Below, one piece after another: positions 1 through 10,749 of a DNA stretch of 64,000 bases. This DNA is from Ailanthus altissimus (Eukaryota; Streptophyta; Magnoliopsida; Sapindales; Simaroubaceae). The notes beneath the pieces are model-generated. The model had not been told where the DNA came from, searched no databases, and worked only from the letters and a program-made list of their open reading frames with translations. The stretch's first letter is position 1, and the number at the start of each line of letters is the position of its first letter. A program made the translations under genes and the position numbers. The stretch is taken from contig OX327690.1 of the NCBI GenBank assembly GCA_946807835.1, forward strand, positions 16,836,501-16,900,500, in the 5' to 3' direction.

Positions 1-346
1 TCTTGCATTTCTTTTTTTTTTTTATCTAAGTTGTTATTTTATTTAACTTCACTTCCCTTTTGCAAGAGTAAGGCAGTGGTAATAAAAGGAAGAAGAGCTA
101 AACTAAATGCCTTGGTGCATCATCAAGAGGTCGGGGTGACCTCAATATAGACGATTGGCCAAATTGGTAGGCATCGAAGAAGCCTCTAAGAAGGCAAAGA
201 TTTGAGGGTATCTAAAGGGGTAAGGAGTTACTACCCCTTGCCTTACTCAAGCTTACCCTTAAGGTAAAGGTGATACCACTCTAGTTTGGGCACCAGTGTA
301 AACTTTCTTATAGCCTTTCAGACTAATTGGGGAGTCCAACTCAAAG

Positions 347-1110
347 GTGCCTTTAATAAGGGAGGGCCCCCATTTGACTGGGACTTATACTATGTTGATA
401 TTAGAATGGAATAAGGATTTAGTATATATGCTTTTGATGATACAGAAGCACAAATGTTATGTAGACCCTATCTGGGAAACTCGAGTCTCTGTATTAAACC
501 CTATAATGAGGTTTCACACTACTATAGGCTATGCTCTAAATGTAAAGCTCTTTTCTCTCATATATTTTCTCTTTGTTTTCTAACATTTTAGTATGCTAAC
601 ATGTTCTTATTTGCAGTTTGCCTTTAATTTTTATTGATTCCGAACAAAGATCCAAGATACGATGGTAAGAGCCCACCAGGTTGAGAAGAGCTTGGAAAAA
701 GCGAGGCAAAAAATACTACAAGCTATAAAGGAGGCCGATCAAGAGCATGAAAAGGCACGAAAGCTGGTCGAACAAATAGAAAGCCTCGTGACTGGCTGAG
801 CTAAGGTAGAGAGTTGAGTGTCAGAGCTGGAGCACCAAAAAAGGTCATTAGAATAGGAGATTACCAACTCATTGGCCATTATTGAGAGCCGGACCACTGA
901 GCTGGTTTACGGTTCCTTAAAAAAGTAAAAACTGGTTATACGCCCATCTTGACAACTTAGGATCCTCAGAATGATGAATTTGAGAGGTAGCTTGCAACGG
1001 CCCAACGTGAAAAAGAGATGATCAAATAGATTAGGACAAACTTGGTTCCATTAAGTTGTGGCCAAGAGCTTCTAGAGGTCGGTCGGCCTCTTTAATGAGA
1101 GCTACCAAGA
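347..1110 (+). pseudogene. Decayed coiled-coil ORF, probably of a Tat-like gypsy element
   Basis: A 78-codon open stretch (347-583) is followed, after a T-rich gap ending in TTTGCAG near 617, by a frame from about 662 with stops near 798, 817 and 855. The second part is rich in K, E, R, Q and A with heptad-like spacing (VEKSLEKARQKILQAIKEAD), as in a coiled coil. Plant gypsy-type transposon proteins of the Tat/Ogre kind often have an N-terminal domain followed by such a coil. That family link is inference from style, not from a catalytic motif. The T-rich gap could be a relic intron. Another possibility is a fragment of any coiled-coil host gene. Confidence 0.3.
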
Positions 1111-1970
1111 AATCAACCTGCAATAGATATGGGATATGATTTCTGGAAGGCAAAAATCTGAAAGAGAGACTTCTTAGGCTCAAGTTATGGACGCCTCTGA
1201 TCAAGTCCTTATTACTGAAGTGGCTGATGTTGTTCCCTCAAATTCTCTAGTAGTTGTCAGGATGCCTCTCAGTAGCAAGGCCTTGTTTTCGCTCTGCTAA
1301 AGGTCTGGTGCAAGTGTCTTAGGATGAGGCTCTTCAGTTTGTCCCTCCACCATCAAGGAAAGTCACTTTTATTGTTTTTATGGCTCTAAGAATGCCACTA
1401 ATGTTGATATGGAGTCCTCTAATACTGGTCCGGGCATCTGATGGATGATCTTCTCTTTTTTTTCTTTTTTTTTGGCAAGTTTTTTTTTTCTTTTTGGTAA
1501 TACCGAATGAAAATGTTGAACTATAGTTGTTTTGAATGAATACAAGTTTTTCCTTTCCTATTCGTCTTTATAACTACTTGCATTTACTAATCTTCGATAA
1601 GTATTACTGTTTTTCTACATTAACTGATGATAAAAAAATCACGTTAACTCTATTAAAGGAAATCATGTTTGGATTTTTGTTGTAACATATGGCAATCTAC
1701 ATAGAAAAACCTGTTTAATTACATAATAAAGTTCAAAAAAACTTTGGTTTAGATCATTTTGAATATAATCAACAATATATAGAAATAATCCAAGCCTTAA
1801 TAGTAAACGTAGTTATTAAAGAGAAGCTAGTTCGGACATCTAGGATATGCTTAATATTCTTTGGGAGGAAAACTCGGTCTTTTGGTATACTAGTCAAATG
1901 ATGTCAAATAGGTGAAAAGATGTCTATTTTTTTTAAAATATATTAAACGTACCTTGGTCAATCATAGGGA
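1111..1970. other. Intergenic, no gene recognised
   Basis: Stops occur in all frames. Long T/CT-rich runs lie at about 1448-1497. Nothing I can assign; possibly the 3' part of the element to the left. Confidence 0.4.
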
Positions 1971-1974
1971 AACT

Positions 1975-2540
1975 TCTTTTAAGTGACAAGCCTTTTTAGG
2001 GAACCTCTTAAAGGGTATTAATTATGCTCTGTTGGTCTTTTTAAGTGCAAAGAGCATTATCCTTGCTTGGTTGGTCCTGAGAGTCGCACCCCTGTAGGGA
2101 CTACCTTTAAGAGTATTAACCCTGCTCGATTAATCCTGGGTAACTTTTTGAGTGTCGTACTCCTACAAAAACTACCTCTAAGAGTGTTGACCCTTCTTAG
2201 TTGATCCTAGTTAAGCTCCTGAGTGCCACATCCCTATAAGGACTACATCTAAGAGAGTTAACCTACTCGGCTGATACTGAGTAACCTCTTGAATGCCACA
2301 CCCCCACAGGGACTACCTCAATGAGCGTTTACCTACTTGGCTGATTCTAGACAACCTCTTGTGTGTTGTACCTTTATAAGGACTACCTCTAATAGCGTTA
2401 ACCTTGTTCGATTGATCCTAGGTAACCTCTTGATTACTTCACCTTTACAGAGACTACCTCTAAAGGTGTTGACCTGCTTTAGCTAGTCTTAGGTAATCTC
2501 TTGAGTGTCATACCCCTACAAGAAATTCCTCTAAAATTGT
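1975..2540. repeat. Degenerate tandem repeat, period about 71 bp, about 7-8 copies
   Basis: Units recur every 70-72 bases, each with a 'gggactacctctaagagtgtt' type core followed by 'aaccc-gctcg-ttgatcctgggtaacctcttgagtg' type sequence. The last six or seven units (from about 2023) are clear and the first one or two more eroded. Units differ from each other at about 15-25% of positions, so the array is old. No open frame runs through it. Such arrays are common next to the 3' ends of Tat-type LTR elements, but which element owns it is not clear. Confidence 0.8.
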
Positions 2541-3029
2541 TGTCCATTTTATTTTCCATTCTAAGTTATAGTATGAGCACCCATCCAATTTCAAAGACAT
2601 GGAATATTATTCTTGCAAAAGAAATTTTGATAATACATAAGTTTCAAGGATAATACTTCTTTAGTAGCTTGCCATTTTATGGCTTTCTTACCACTTTATG
2701 GCCTTGTGCCATCCTGGTTTTATGAGTGCTCTAGAGTTATCTGCCTTACTCTTATAAAAATTAATCCAATTTCACACTTACATAAGTGACACATCATCAA
2801 GTATGTTATGCAAGATAACACACTACTATATAATGATGGATTATAGAGTTCATTAAGAGTATAAAACTCATTCTTTCTCATTGTGAGTGTATTACATTGC
2901 CTCATGGAGGGACTCTTAATATATCATTAGTAGTATAATAAGATAACAAGTAACTTGTTCTTACCCATATGAACCTACTTTATATGATCTCTAATTACAT
3001 AAGTGAGGTTACCATCACTCTTACCTTAG
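2541..3029 (-). other. 3' untranslated/LTR-side sequence of copia relic F
   Basis: This continues directly from the C-terminal end of the minus-strand copia F coding relic (3030-3207), so it should be its 3' flank and perhaps part of its 3' LTR. A 61-codon minus ORF at 2720-2905 looks fortuitous. I could not fix an LTR edge. Confidence 0.35.
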
Positions 3030-3207
3030 GTTATAGGCAGAAGTCCCATCCTCTTTAACATATGTTCCACTAATCTCCTATTTAGTGCTTTAGTCAGAGG
3101 ATTAACCAAATTCTTCTCTGATCTCACAAAATCTAGGCTTACCACCTTAGATTTTAGTAGCTACTTAGTTATACCATATCTTAGACGTATGTGTCTACTT
3201 TTTTATT
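3030..3207 (-). pseudogene. Copia F, C-terminal end of RNase H region
   Basis: The minus-strand translation resembles the copia pattern RHIRLRY...VSLDFV...NPLTKAL...LVEHMLKRMGLL, the tail after the last RNase H aspartate. It has stops. It continues the piece at 6278-6615, where that frame ends in ARAKSKIY and this one resumes with the NKK before the RHI motif. The 3 kb between is element H. Confidence 0.7.
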
Positions 3208-3256
3208 ATAAATATTCACCCTAAAATTTTAAGTCAAACCCTAATAATGAGGCAAT

Positions 3257-4559
3257 TGTTCGCAAAATTATACACATGCAAATTATAACCGTAAGAGCAC
3301 GGGTCGTGATCAAGTAATAAAGTGATGAGTAAGTATCATTCCCACGAAGATTGGTGTCCTAAATTAATGTTAATTACCACGGTGTTGACAACCTAACTTT
3401 ATCTAGGCTAATCTAAATGATAAGTTGAATTGTGGAATTGAAAATGCTTTAAACTAAGTAAATCGATAAATTAAAGAAATGAGAGTTCTCTGACAATAGG
3501 GTTCTAGGGACTTGATTTTCCTCTATTGTTTCTATGCCCTTTATAATTAGTGATTAACAACTAATCTAATGCATTTATTAATCAAAGGCTTAAGACTAAT
3601 CTTATTCCTTCTACCGAGTGCTAAATACGATTCTATGCATATACAATTTGGTTGATATCCCAATCTAACCTGTTATACATACATGCATTAAGCTACCCTT
3701 ATATGAATACCCTAAGTTCATTAGTCTCCCAACTCAACAAACTAATGCTATGCCTTTTACAACCAACATATGGATTAGACTCTCCCAAGTACAAACCTAA
3801 TTTGTTTAAATCATCTAATCCATGTTCCAATGCAATTAGAAGCGTTAAGCACATAAAAAGCATAAATGAATAACATAAAATAGTCATTAAATACATAACA
3901 ACATCAAAACATATTGTTCAATAGAGTTTCATCAAGCCCTAGAACATATAATCTAGCAATCCATAAGAAAATACCCAACTACATCAATCCAAATATTCAC
4001 AAAAGTACTTATGTTCAAAATAACACAAATCATAATCATAAACTTAAATTAAATGTAAAAGAGTTAGAGAGAAAGAAGGAACTAGTTAGAGAAGCCCTTA
4101 GAAGCCTTCAATCTTCAATAATCTCCCTCAATCTAAGCTTCAATGATGTTTCTCTCACTAAAAACTCTTAATTCTCTCTCTATTTCATGCTCCTCATTTC
4201 TTGATGTGAGAAGTAGCTAAAAGATAGTATTTATAAGCTTCCAATTAGGGCAAGAATATAGCTAATAAAATAAGTGGTGGCACCTGGGCACCGAGCACTA
4301 TAGCAGCTCGGCGCTGTAGCGAGTTACTGTAGCACATTCATTGTTCAACGACATAGTTCATCGACACTGTAGCATATTTTTTGTTTTTCTTTTTTTCTTT
4401 AAATTTTCATCCCAAATAGCTCAATTAACTTGAAACCTACAAAATAAAATTAATATATATAAAAAGCCATATATTCTTATTTAAATTAAGCAACTATCAA
4501 ATTTATAAGAGATACAATATAATATATAAAATACGCTTATAACAATCGTGATAAATAAG
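3257..4559 (-). mobile_element. Insertion I: minus-strand gypsy-type solo LTR
   Basis: The left edge TGTTCGC is the reverse complement of an LTR end GCGAACA. Read on the minus strand, the last 150 bases (CGTGGGAATGATAC... then a 'ttacttg' stretch and 'cgtgctcttacgg') follow the same plan as the end of the solo LTR at 11402-12889. The start (TTATAAGCG...) resembles that LTR's start. A GC-rich CAGCGC-type block lies at 4265-4375. A candidate TSD is GCAAT (3252-3256, 4560-4564), but the right edge does not show the expected terminal dinucleotide, so that edge is tentative. ORFs at 3652-3873, 3699-3896 and 3914-4171 look non-coding. Confidence 0.55.
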
Positions 4560-5042
4560 GCAATTAAAGGACAATTATGGCAGCAATCATTATAGGAATG
4601 GAATCATGACTATTATGACAGCAATCATGGTAATTATGAAGAAGCAATCATTACTATTATGGTAGCAATCATAACATTAATGGTATTCCTAAAAAAGGCC
4701 TAAACCTACTTCTGTATAAAGAAGACATTTTTCTTTAAAGACCGGGGGAGGGAGAGGAGCTATCTCTATGTAGAATATTACTTTTTCTTTACACTATGTA
4801 TTTTTATTTTACTCTTTGTAATGATCATGAAGCCTTGTTGTAAACACCTAGATTCATAGTGCACGTGAGTGTGCCAGAAACTTGGTAAAGTGAATGTAAG
4901 CCCGAATAGGGTTGAACCATTATATATCTTATATCACCCTCTATTTCTCTCTCATCCTTATGTATTCTCTCTACCAAGCATTTTCAATAAATAAATAAAT
5001 TTAACTCGATGACTCGAAGTTCACCAAATTTTTGAGTCAACA
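4560..5042 (+). repeat. Element H 5' LTR, main part
   Basis: The first 44 bases of the LTR are at 3213-3256, cut off by insertion I. The part from about 4750 matches 5970-6272 in direct orientation: shared TTGTAAACAC, GAGTGxGCCAGAAACT and CCATTATATATCTT-like segments, ending AAATTTTTGAGTCAACA. Confidence 0.7.
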
Positions 5043-5045
5043 GTT

Positions 5046-5063
5046 TTGGCGTCGTTTGTGAGA
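5046..5063 (+). other. Primer-binding site of element H
   Basis: TTGGCGTCGTTTGTGAG starts 3-4 bases after the LTR end. It resembles the TTTGGCGCCGTCTGTGG primer site of many gypsy-type and LARD/TRIM elements, with CpG-type changes. It is not the initiator-Met site used by the copia elements here. Confidence 0.55.
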
Positions 5064-5964
5064 AACGTAACAAAATATCATGGAGGCTAACTGTGAAGAA
5101 CAACAACCCAACGATAAGTTCTTTCTTAACATTAATTTCTGTACTGATATTAAAATTTTGATATATTGTCTATTGAATTCCTTTATGATATTGATATAAT
5201 TACAATTTTTTATGCTTATTTTCAAATTTTTATTGAATTGATTTTGTGGTAAAGACTTTGGAAGTTGAATTTGGAATTGAAATAACATCCTTTGGTTAGT
5301 GTATCAAACAACCAACCAGTAATCATGAAGGAAAGGTTCAATGATCTCTTTATGAGTAAGTTAAAAAAAATAAGGGTGAAGGCAAGAGAGATGTACCTCC
5401 TAAAAATATTTTGTATGAAAACAAAGGTGTGAGGTTGTTAAAAAAAAAAGCAAAGTGCTGGAAGAATTAAAGAGAATACCGAAAGAATTAAAAAAAAGAG
5501 AGAAAATGAAGTACTGAGCAGGGGGGCGTGCATGTAATAACCATGTATGGCCAGCAATTGAAAGGAGAAAAAACTCAAAAGCCCAAGAAAAGCCACATTA
5601 AAGTCGCTGCCTGCCATATTTGAACCACCATTAAACCGTGCTGCTTCAACCGCCCCCATACCGTCAGCAATACAGAAATAACCGACCAGCTAACCCCTAT
5701 CATTCACCACTGGAAATTAGGACAGTTCAGAATAGAACAGTAACCATCAAAGTTTTCCCACACCAACTGTATGCTACTGCCTATCAACATAAAATGAATA
5801 AATCATCCAATTCCGTAGCTATCCATGCCACCATCGATTGTCTAAAGTAAGAAAAACGATAGCAAAAGTCACCACCAAACCATGCAGATCCTTGGTCCGA
5901 ACAGTTTTCCCAGCTCTAATATCCTAGGGCACACTTTCTGCTTGTCAAACCATCCCTGCTTGGG

Positions 5965-6272
5965 GGAACTACTGCCTGACTATGGGGGGCTTTCTCTATG
6001 CAGAAGATTAAATTTTCTTTACATTGTATTTTTTTCTTTTACTCTTTGTAATGGCCATAAAGTCTTGTTGTAAACACTTTGATACATAGTACATGTGAGT
6101 GAGCCAGAAACTCGGTAAAGTGGACGCAGGCTTGAATTGGACTGAACCACTATATATCTTTTTTCACATCTCTTTCTTCCTCATCTTATTTATTTTCTCT
6201 ACCAAACCGTTTCCAATAAACAAATAAATTTAATTCATTAATTTGAGAGTTTACCAAATTTTTAGGTCAACA
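5965..6272 (+). repeat. Element H 3' LTR, missing its 5' portion
   Basis: Matches 5' LTR positions from about 4750 to 5042. It is preceded by the purine-rich CTTGGGGGAACTACT (about 5958), a polypurine-tract-like sequence. The first half of the LTR is absent, so a deletion removed it. Confidence 0.65.
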
Positions 6273-6277
6273 ATAAA

Positions 6278-6615
6278 TTTTACTCTTCGCTCTAGCTATC
6301 ATGGCTAAATAATCACAATACATTGTAATCAATGTATAATGGTAAGAGTAAATGGGAAGATCAGTTATAAGTGTTTTAAAGCACTCAGCTTCAAAACAAG
6401 CATTTTTTAAAGCTATCAACTCAGACTCTGTAGTAGATCGAGCTACAAATGTCTGTTTAGTGGGATTTTGACATACAACACTTTTACCCAAGATGAACAT
6501 AAATCCACTAGTAGACCTAATCTCATGTGATTTAGAGATCCAATTTGCATCACAATAACCTTCTAACATATATGAGTTCCATAGTTTTTAGTGCCTATCA
6601 AATAATTTACAAGTG
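6278..6615 (-). pseudogene. Copia F RNase H core
   Basis: Minus-strand frame with the copia RNase H signature: an LEGYCDANW block (first catalytic Asp), KSH-x-STSGFMFILG, an ARSTTESELIAL block (catalytic Glu) and YCDYLAMIARAKSKIY (third Asp). The hAT starts immediately upstream on the coding strand (right, 6624) and element H immediately downstream (left, 6272). Apart from these cuts the 100-codon stretch at 6267-6569 is open, which is unusual for so old a layer and probably chance. Confidence 0.85.
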
Positions 6616-6623
6616 TATCAAAG
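6616..6623. repeat. hAT target-site duplication, left copy (TATCAAAG)
   Basis: Identical to 35670-35677 across the 29-kb insertion. Eight bases is the hAT superfamily TSD length. Confidence 0.9.
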
Positions 6624-7220
6624 TAGAGATGGCAAATAGGCCATGCTGCCTACTACAAAGTAGTGTATCGTGCTAAAGCACGGCACGCTATAGTGCTATG
6701 CCAATACAACAAGGACCATAAGCCATATTGTGCTAGGCTATGATATGCAGCCTAGTGTACTGTGCTGGCATGACCCATCAATAGTACGGCCCAGTATGGC
6801 TTGTGGGCATGCCTATTTTCAAATTTTTTTAAATTTGCATAAATAATGTCAAATAATTTTTATATCTATAATTATTTTTCTTACAAAAATGGTAAACTTT
6901 ATAAATATTTTCAATTTTAAATTGTAATTATTTAAATTGTAATAAAAATAAAAATTAATAATTATAATAACAATTAAGATTATAATTTATATATTGGATT
7001 GAAAATTTAAAATGGGTTTATAATTATAATATGATTCATGATTTCTCTATTAATAATTTGAACATGTAATTCTAATAATAACAAAACTTTATTGATATTA
7101 TTCTAAATTTAAGGTTATTGGATACAAATATAAAATTAAAGGGTCAAATTTACATAACTATAGTTACAATACATCCCACCAATTGAACTATCTATAATTT
7201 ACAAATTCAACCTTTGTTAT
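6624..7220. other. hAT left arm, non-coding
   Basis: TIR plus GC-rich subterminal repeats (to about 6815), then very AT-rich sequence with no frame. The transposase 3' end lies in the other arm, so this is the 3' non-coding end relative to the gene. Confidence 0.7.
7216..7220. repeat. Copia B target-site duplication, left copy (GTTAT)
   Basis: Matches GTTAC at 33709-33713 in 4 of 5 bases, one transition apart. Confidence 0.7.
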
Positions 7221-7778
7221 TGTTGGAGCTGGTGCTTATGTGTCATTCCAATATTGTATGAAAATTAATTGTTTAATATTTATATAATAAATATTTCAAT
7301 AAAATCGTTAATATTAATCGTATATAGTATTATGCTTGTAATGCTACAGACATCGAATGATCTGAATGAGTTTAGATCAGTACTAAGAGTTAGCATCACT
7401 GACAATTATAAATGATAAGAAGTTAGCAGACTATAATTGTCAGTGAATTTTAAAGTGTTAGAGCCTTATTTATAACGGGACAAAGACCTGAAATTATATC
7501 AGTAATGACATAGTTACAAAGAGTTGCAATTGGTGCTAAGAAATGTCATTATGCAATTATGTTCTCAAACACTATGTTCCTGATCTATTTTCATCGGTGA
7601 ATTTCTTTTATTTAGATCTATTTTCATCGGTGAATTTCTTTTATTTAGATCTATTTTCATCGGTGAATGTCTATATCTGTACGATACAAATGGTTGTTCT
7701 TAGCTGACCATGAGCTTAGAGTTCATATAAGCATACGGGTATTCAGTCAAGACTGGATACTGAACATACTCACAAGGT
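7221..7778 (+). repeat. Copia B 5' LTR, first 558 bases
   Basis: Aligns with the start of the 3' LTR at 31373 and with K's LTR. It stops at TACTGAACATACTCACAAGG, where chromovirus LTR sequence starts. It contains a 33-bp tandem triplication at 7582-7670. Confidence 0.8.
7582..7670 (+). repeat. 33-bp direct tandem triplication
   Basis: GATCTATTTTCATCGGTGAA begins at 7582, 7615 and 7648. The first two units are identical over 33 bases. The sister LTR at about 31748 has only one unit, so the expansion happened in this copy. Confidence 0.95.
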
Positions 7779-8117
7779 ATATTATGAGCTTAATAAGGTT
7801 GTAAACCTTTACTTGGAAGAGGAATATTCTATAGCATATATGATGGCATTTAAGAATCTTCTATGGTATATTATTCCGTCTTATATGTACATCGTTAAAT
7901 TGTTTAGATCTCAACTGTCGAATATATTGAGCTGTTAGTATATAAAGAGGAGAACCTTAGTTGTACAAAGCATAATCTCATAGCTTGTAATCTCTTCAAT
8001 AATATAGAGAGCTTTTTCTCACACACCTTGTGTGTATATTTTTTTCTTTGTACAATATTTTCTAAACAGCTTAGAGCACAATGCATCTAAGACCACACGG
8101 TTCTAAAAACTGTTGTG
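7779..8117 (+). repeat. Chromovirus 5' LTR, 5'-truncated
   Basis: Matches the 3' LTR halves and the solo LTR 45804-46296 from the CTTATTAAGGTTGT-type segment onward. It includes a TATA box (TATATAAAG, about 7938) and the CATAATCTCATAGCTTGTAAT segment. The right end is approximate. Confidence 0.8.
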
Positions 8118-8539
8118 ATGCTGCAATATCATTAAAGCTGACTAAATAAAAGGGTAGAGACCCCAAATCTAAGAGGCATGATAGTGAACCTCATGACAAG
8201 TCCATTGATGCAGGCCATAAGTTGGGGAATATGGTAAAAAAGCAGGGTGGCACTATGAGAAAGGCGATGGATTATCTTGGGAAGTTAGAGTAGCAAGTAG
8301 AAAAGCTCGAGGTGGGACTCGACACATAAAAAGATGAGCTACACTCCCTCATCGATATATCCATCGAGTTCGGCAACATAACTGGATCAAGGCTTTTCAA
8401 GAGAAGGTATATACCACAATGGAAAAAGCCCAAGCCTAAGTAGATAAGCTACGTAGAGGGTTGTGGTACTGTGCTATATAAGCGAGTGGTAGCAAATAAA
8501 GCTATTGCTGCTCAAGGGACGCCAAGAGTTGAGGCTCCT

Positions 8540-9175
8540 AAGTCGAAAGAGTTCAGCAGTAAGCGGAACGGCCGTGGAGTTCAACAACTACTTTTGGTAA
8601 ATGGAAAGATATTTCAACACCATAGGCGTATGGGATGAAGACAAGGTAAATAATGTAACCTTATATCTTTCTGATCTTGTAATTCTGTGACAACATAGAA
8701 AAAGCAAGGAGATTCACAAAGGTACCTACACCATCAACATATTAGTTGAATTGCAACGAGAGCTGAAGCATTAGTTCTATCTGAATAATGTAGAGCACGA
8801 TGCTCAAAAGCAGTTAAAGGAATTGAAGCAAACCAAGTCCGTTAATGAGTATGTGGAAGAGTACTCCCCGTTGATGCTACAAATTCTTAACATAAACGAG
8901 GAAGACTTGCTATTCAATTTTTTACACGGGTTACAAACATGGGTATCCAATGAGTTTGACCAGCACAGAGTGACAATAATATCCGATGCCCTTACATTGG
9001 CAGAAATGCTTATGGATTACCGCAAAGGTGACACGAAAAAGTCCAAGAATTAGAGACTCAATCACAGTAAAGGTGGGCGCCAAGGAGTTTCATCCTTTAG
9101 AGGATGAGGAAGAGAAAAGTAAGCCACCCAAATGGGAAAAGCAAAAGCGCAATAACTATAAAGGTAATGGCTGAA
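8540..9175 (+). pseudogene. Chromovirus gag relic
   Basis: Gag would coat the RNA in cytoplasmic particles. The frame reads VEFNNYFW, MERYFNTIGVWDEDKV, LYLSDLVIL and so on, the typical plant gypsy retrotransposon Gag core. An open 76-codon part (8823-9053) holds SVNEYVEEYSPLMLQ, EEDLLFNFLHGLQTW and LAEMLMDY, which are hallmark segments of that domain. In-frame stops (after FW near 8601, near 8690 and 8773) and the loss of the downstream knuckle show it is dead. The family assignment is solid; the exact start is not recoverable. Confidence 0.85.
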
Positions 9176-10300
9176 GACCATTTGCTTCCTTTACAATAGA
9201 GATCACTGTTCAATGACTACCTAAAGAAGAATACTCTCAATGCAATAGTTACAAAACACAAGGCTTGTGAACAAGGTCAAATAGGGTGTTTACAGCTGCC
9301 CAACATGATGAAAGCCAAGCAGGGTGTCAATGCCTAACAAGAAAGGCGATCATGTATGTTAAAGCCTACATCAATTATATAAATTCTCAAGTGTTGATAT
9401 ATACAAGTATAATACACTAGTTGAAGTGGTTCGCGGGGTTGATATCTACCTAGAGAAGTGGCACAGTAAGGTAAATTTTTTCTATAGCACATGTTGATGA
9501 TTTTGATGTGATGTTAGTTATGGAGTTCTTATGGCAATACAATGTGGTGCCGCTTCCTCGATACGATTATGTGTACATCATAGAAGGTGAACCGTACATG
9601 ACACTGGCTATAGATGAGCCCAAGAGTGAGTAATCCCAGCCAGAAGCCAACAACAAACTCATTTCTGCCTTACAATTAATGGATATTGCCCAGCGCAATG
9701 GAGAAACACATCCAGCTATAGTATGGGATGGATGATAAGATGAAAGTGGGCGAGGATAAGCTACCAAAAAGGGTTACGAAAGTGATCAGGGATCACAAAG
9801 AAGTTGTATTAGCTATCATGCCACTGGTGCAACTATAAAGAGGTGAGATCGAGCATGGAAAAAATTGGGAACTTGGTATTACATTTCTAACTTTAATGCA
9901 GATGCCTCAACCTAGAGTAAATGAGTTTTAGGAGTGGCTCAAGGAGTTTTCAAGTATAGGTATCATCTAATAACTAAAGGTGTCATATGTTGTGCATTTT
10001 CAGCATAAGAAGTGGGATAAGTAATGACATGTTAAGCATGGTGCAGAAGACTTGATGATGGAGACAATACTTCTACTATAGTGCAAGTTATCACGCCTAC
10101 TTCATAAGGGCCTTGATCATGGGGACAAGGGGCCAATATCTGTTGCTAAAGAGGTTGAAAACTTCTCGCATAAGGTGGGGATACCTTCAAGACAGCGTCT
10201 AATAATTTTTAGGAGCTGTTGGAAGCTATACTGAGGGAGTACAGAAGACATGGAGTAAAAATGGGAACTTTTGGGATTTCTACATAGGATGTCAAAGGGG
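9176..10300 (+). pseudogene. Chromovirus protease/reverse transcriptase scraps
   Basis: Near 9495-9610 the frame reads DDFDVMLVMEFL...PLPRYDYVYI, like the end of a gypsy protease. Near 9765-10020 it reads KRVTKVIRDHKEVV, then MPQPRVNEF, EWLKEF and SYVVHFQHKK, the N-terminal edge of reverse transcriptase. The catalytic YxDD region and the integrase core are not found, so a large internal deletion is inferred. Several frameshifts and stops. Confidence 0.6.
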
Positions 10301-10309
10301 CAAAATTCA

Positions 10310-10485
10310 CCTATGAAGAATAGACGGAACGGAAGAAGAATCCACCTCAAAGGCTTGAGTACGTTGTCAAGTGGAAAAGGTTGCCCGATGGGTGAGCATC
10401 CTGAGAATACGAAAATGCACAGTGACAAATTGAAGAACGAGGTATGCAAGTTATAGTGAAGATACGATACGGGCGTCGCATGAAT
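10310..10485 (+). pseudogene. Chromodomain relic of the chromovirus integrase
   Basis: The frame contains LEYVVKWKRLPDG, the core of the chromodomain found at the C-terminus of chromovirus integrases, where it directs integration to heterochromatin marks. It is followed by an SEGE-like tail and purine-rich GTGAGGGAGAA just before the LTR. Stops at EE* and G* break it. This identifies the element as a chromovirus rather than a Tat/Athila type. Confidence 0.75.
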
Positions 10486-10499
10486 TTAGTGAGGGAGAA

Positions 10500-10749
10500 T
10501 GTCACGCCCCAAATATTCTTAAGCATTTTCTTAAACACTTTATAAAGCGACAAACCCTTATAAACGATATGTGGGCCATTGGAGAGGTTTGTAAGCCAAA
10601 GCTTCTAGAAGACCCGCTAACATGGGTGAAGATCCGGGCCAAGTGTATGACTTATTAGAGTTATAAACCCCTATTTGAAAGGGAAATATTTTGTAGCATA
10701 TATGATGGCATCTAAGAATATTTTGTAGCATATTATTCCATCTTGTATG
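10500..10749 (+). repeat. Chromovirus 3' LTR, left half
   Basis: Begins TGTCACGCCCCAAATATTC. It is cut at ...CATCTTGTATG by copia A. The right half continues at 25994 with TACACCGTTAGA, matching TATACCAATAGA in the solo LTR. Confidence 0.9.
10745..10749. repeat. Copia A target-site duplication, left copy (GTATG)
   Basis: Pairs with GTTTG at 25989-25993 (4 of 5). Confidence 0.7.

Larger units (their letters stand above)
3213..6272 (+). mobile_element. Element H: short LTR retrotransposon without coding capacity, inserted in copia F
   Basis: Flanked by a perfect 5-bp TSD, ATAAA (3208-3212 and 6273-6277). The left end (TATTCACCCTAAAATTTT) is an imperfect inverted match of the right end (AAATTTTTAGGTCAACA), as LTR ends are. 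Two direct repeats are visible, about 4750-5042 and 5970-6272, both starting near a G-run and ending in TTTxxGTCAACA. Between them lie about 920 bases with no long frame, a tRNA-type primer site after the first repeat and a purine-rich tract before the second. Size and lack of genes fit a TRIM/LARD-like non-autonomous element. A minus-strand LTR (I) is nested in its 5' LTR. Confidence 0.7.

Noticed and set aside
8986..9174. 62-codon ORF overlapping the chromovirus gag frame
   Set aside because: A different frame from the gag motifs; lysine-rich by composition only.
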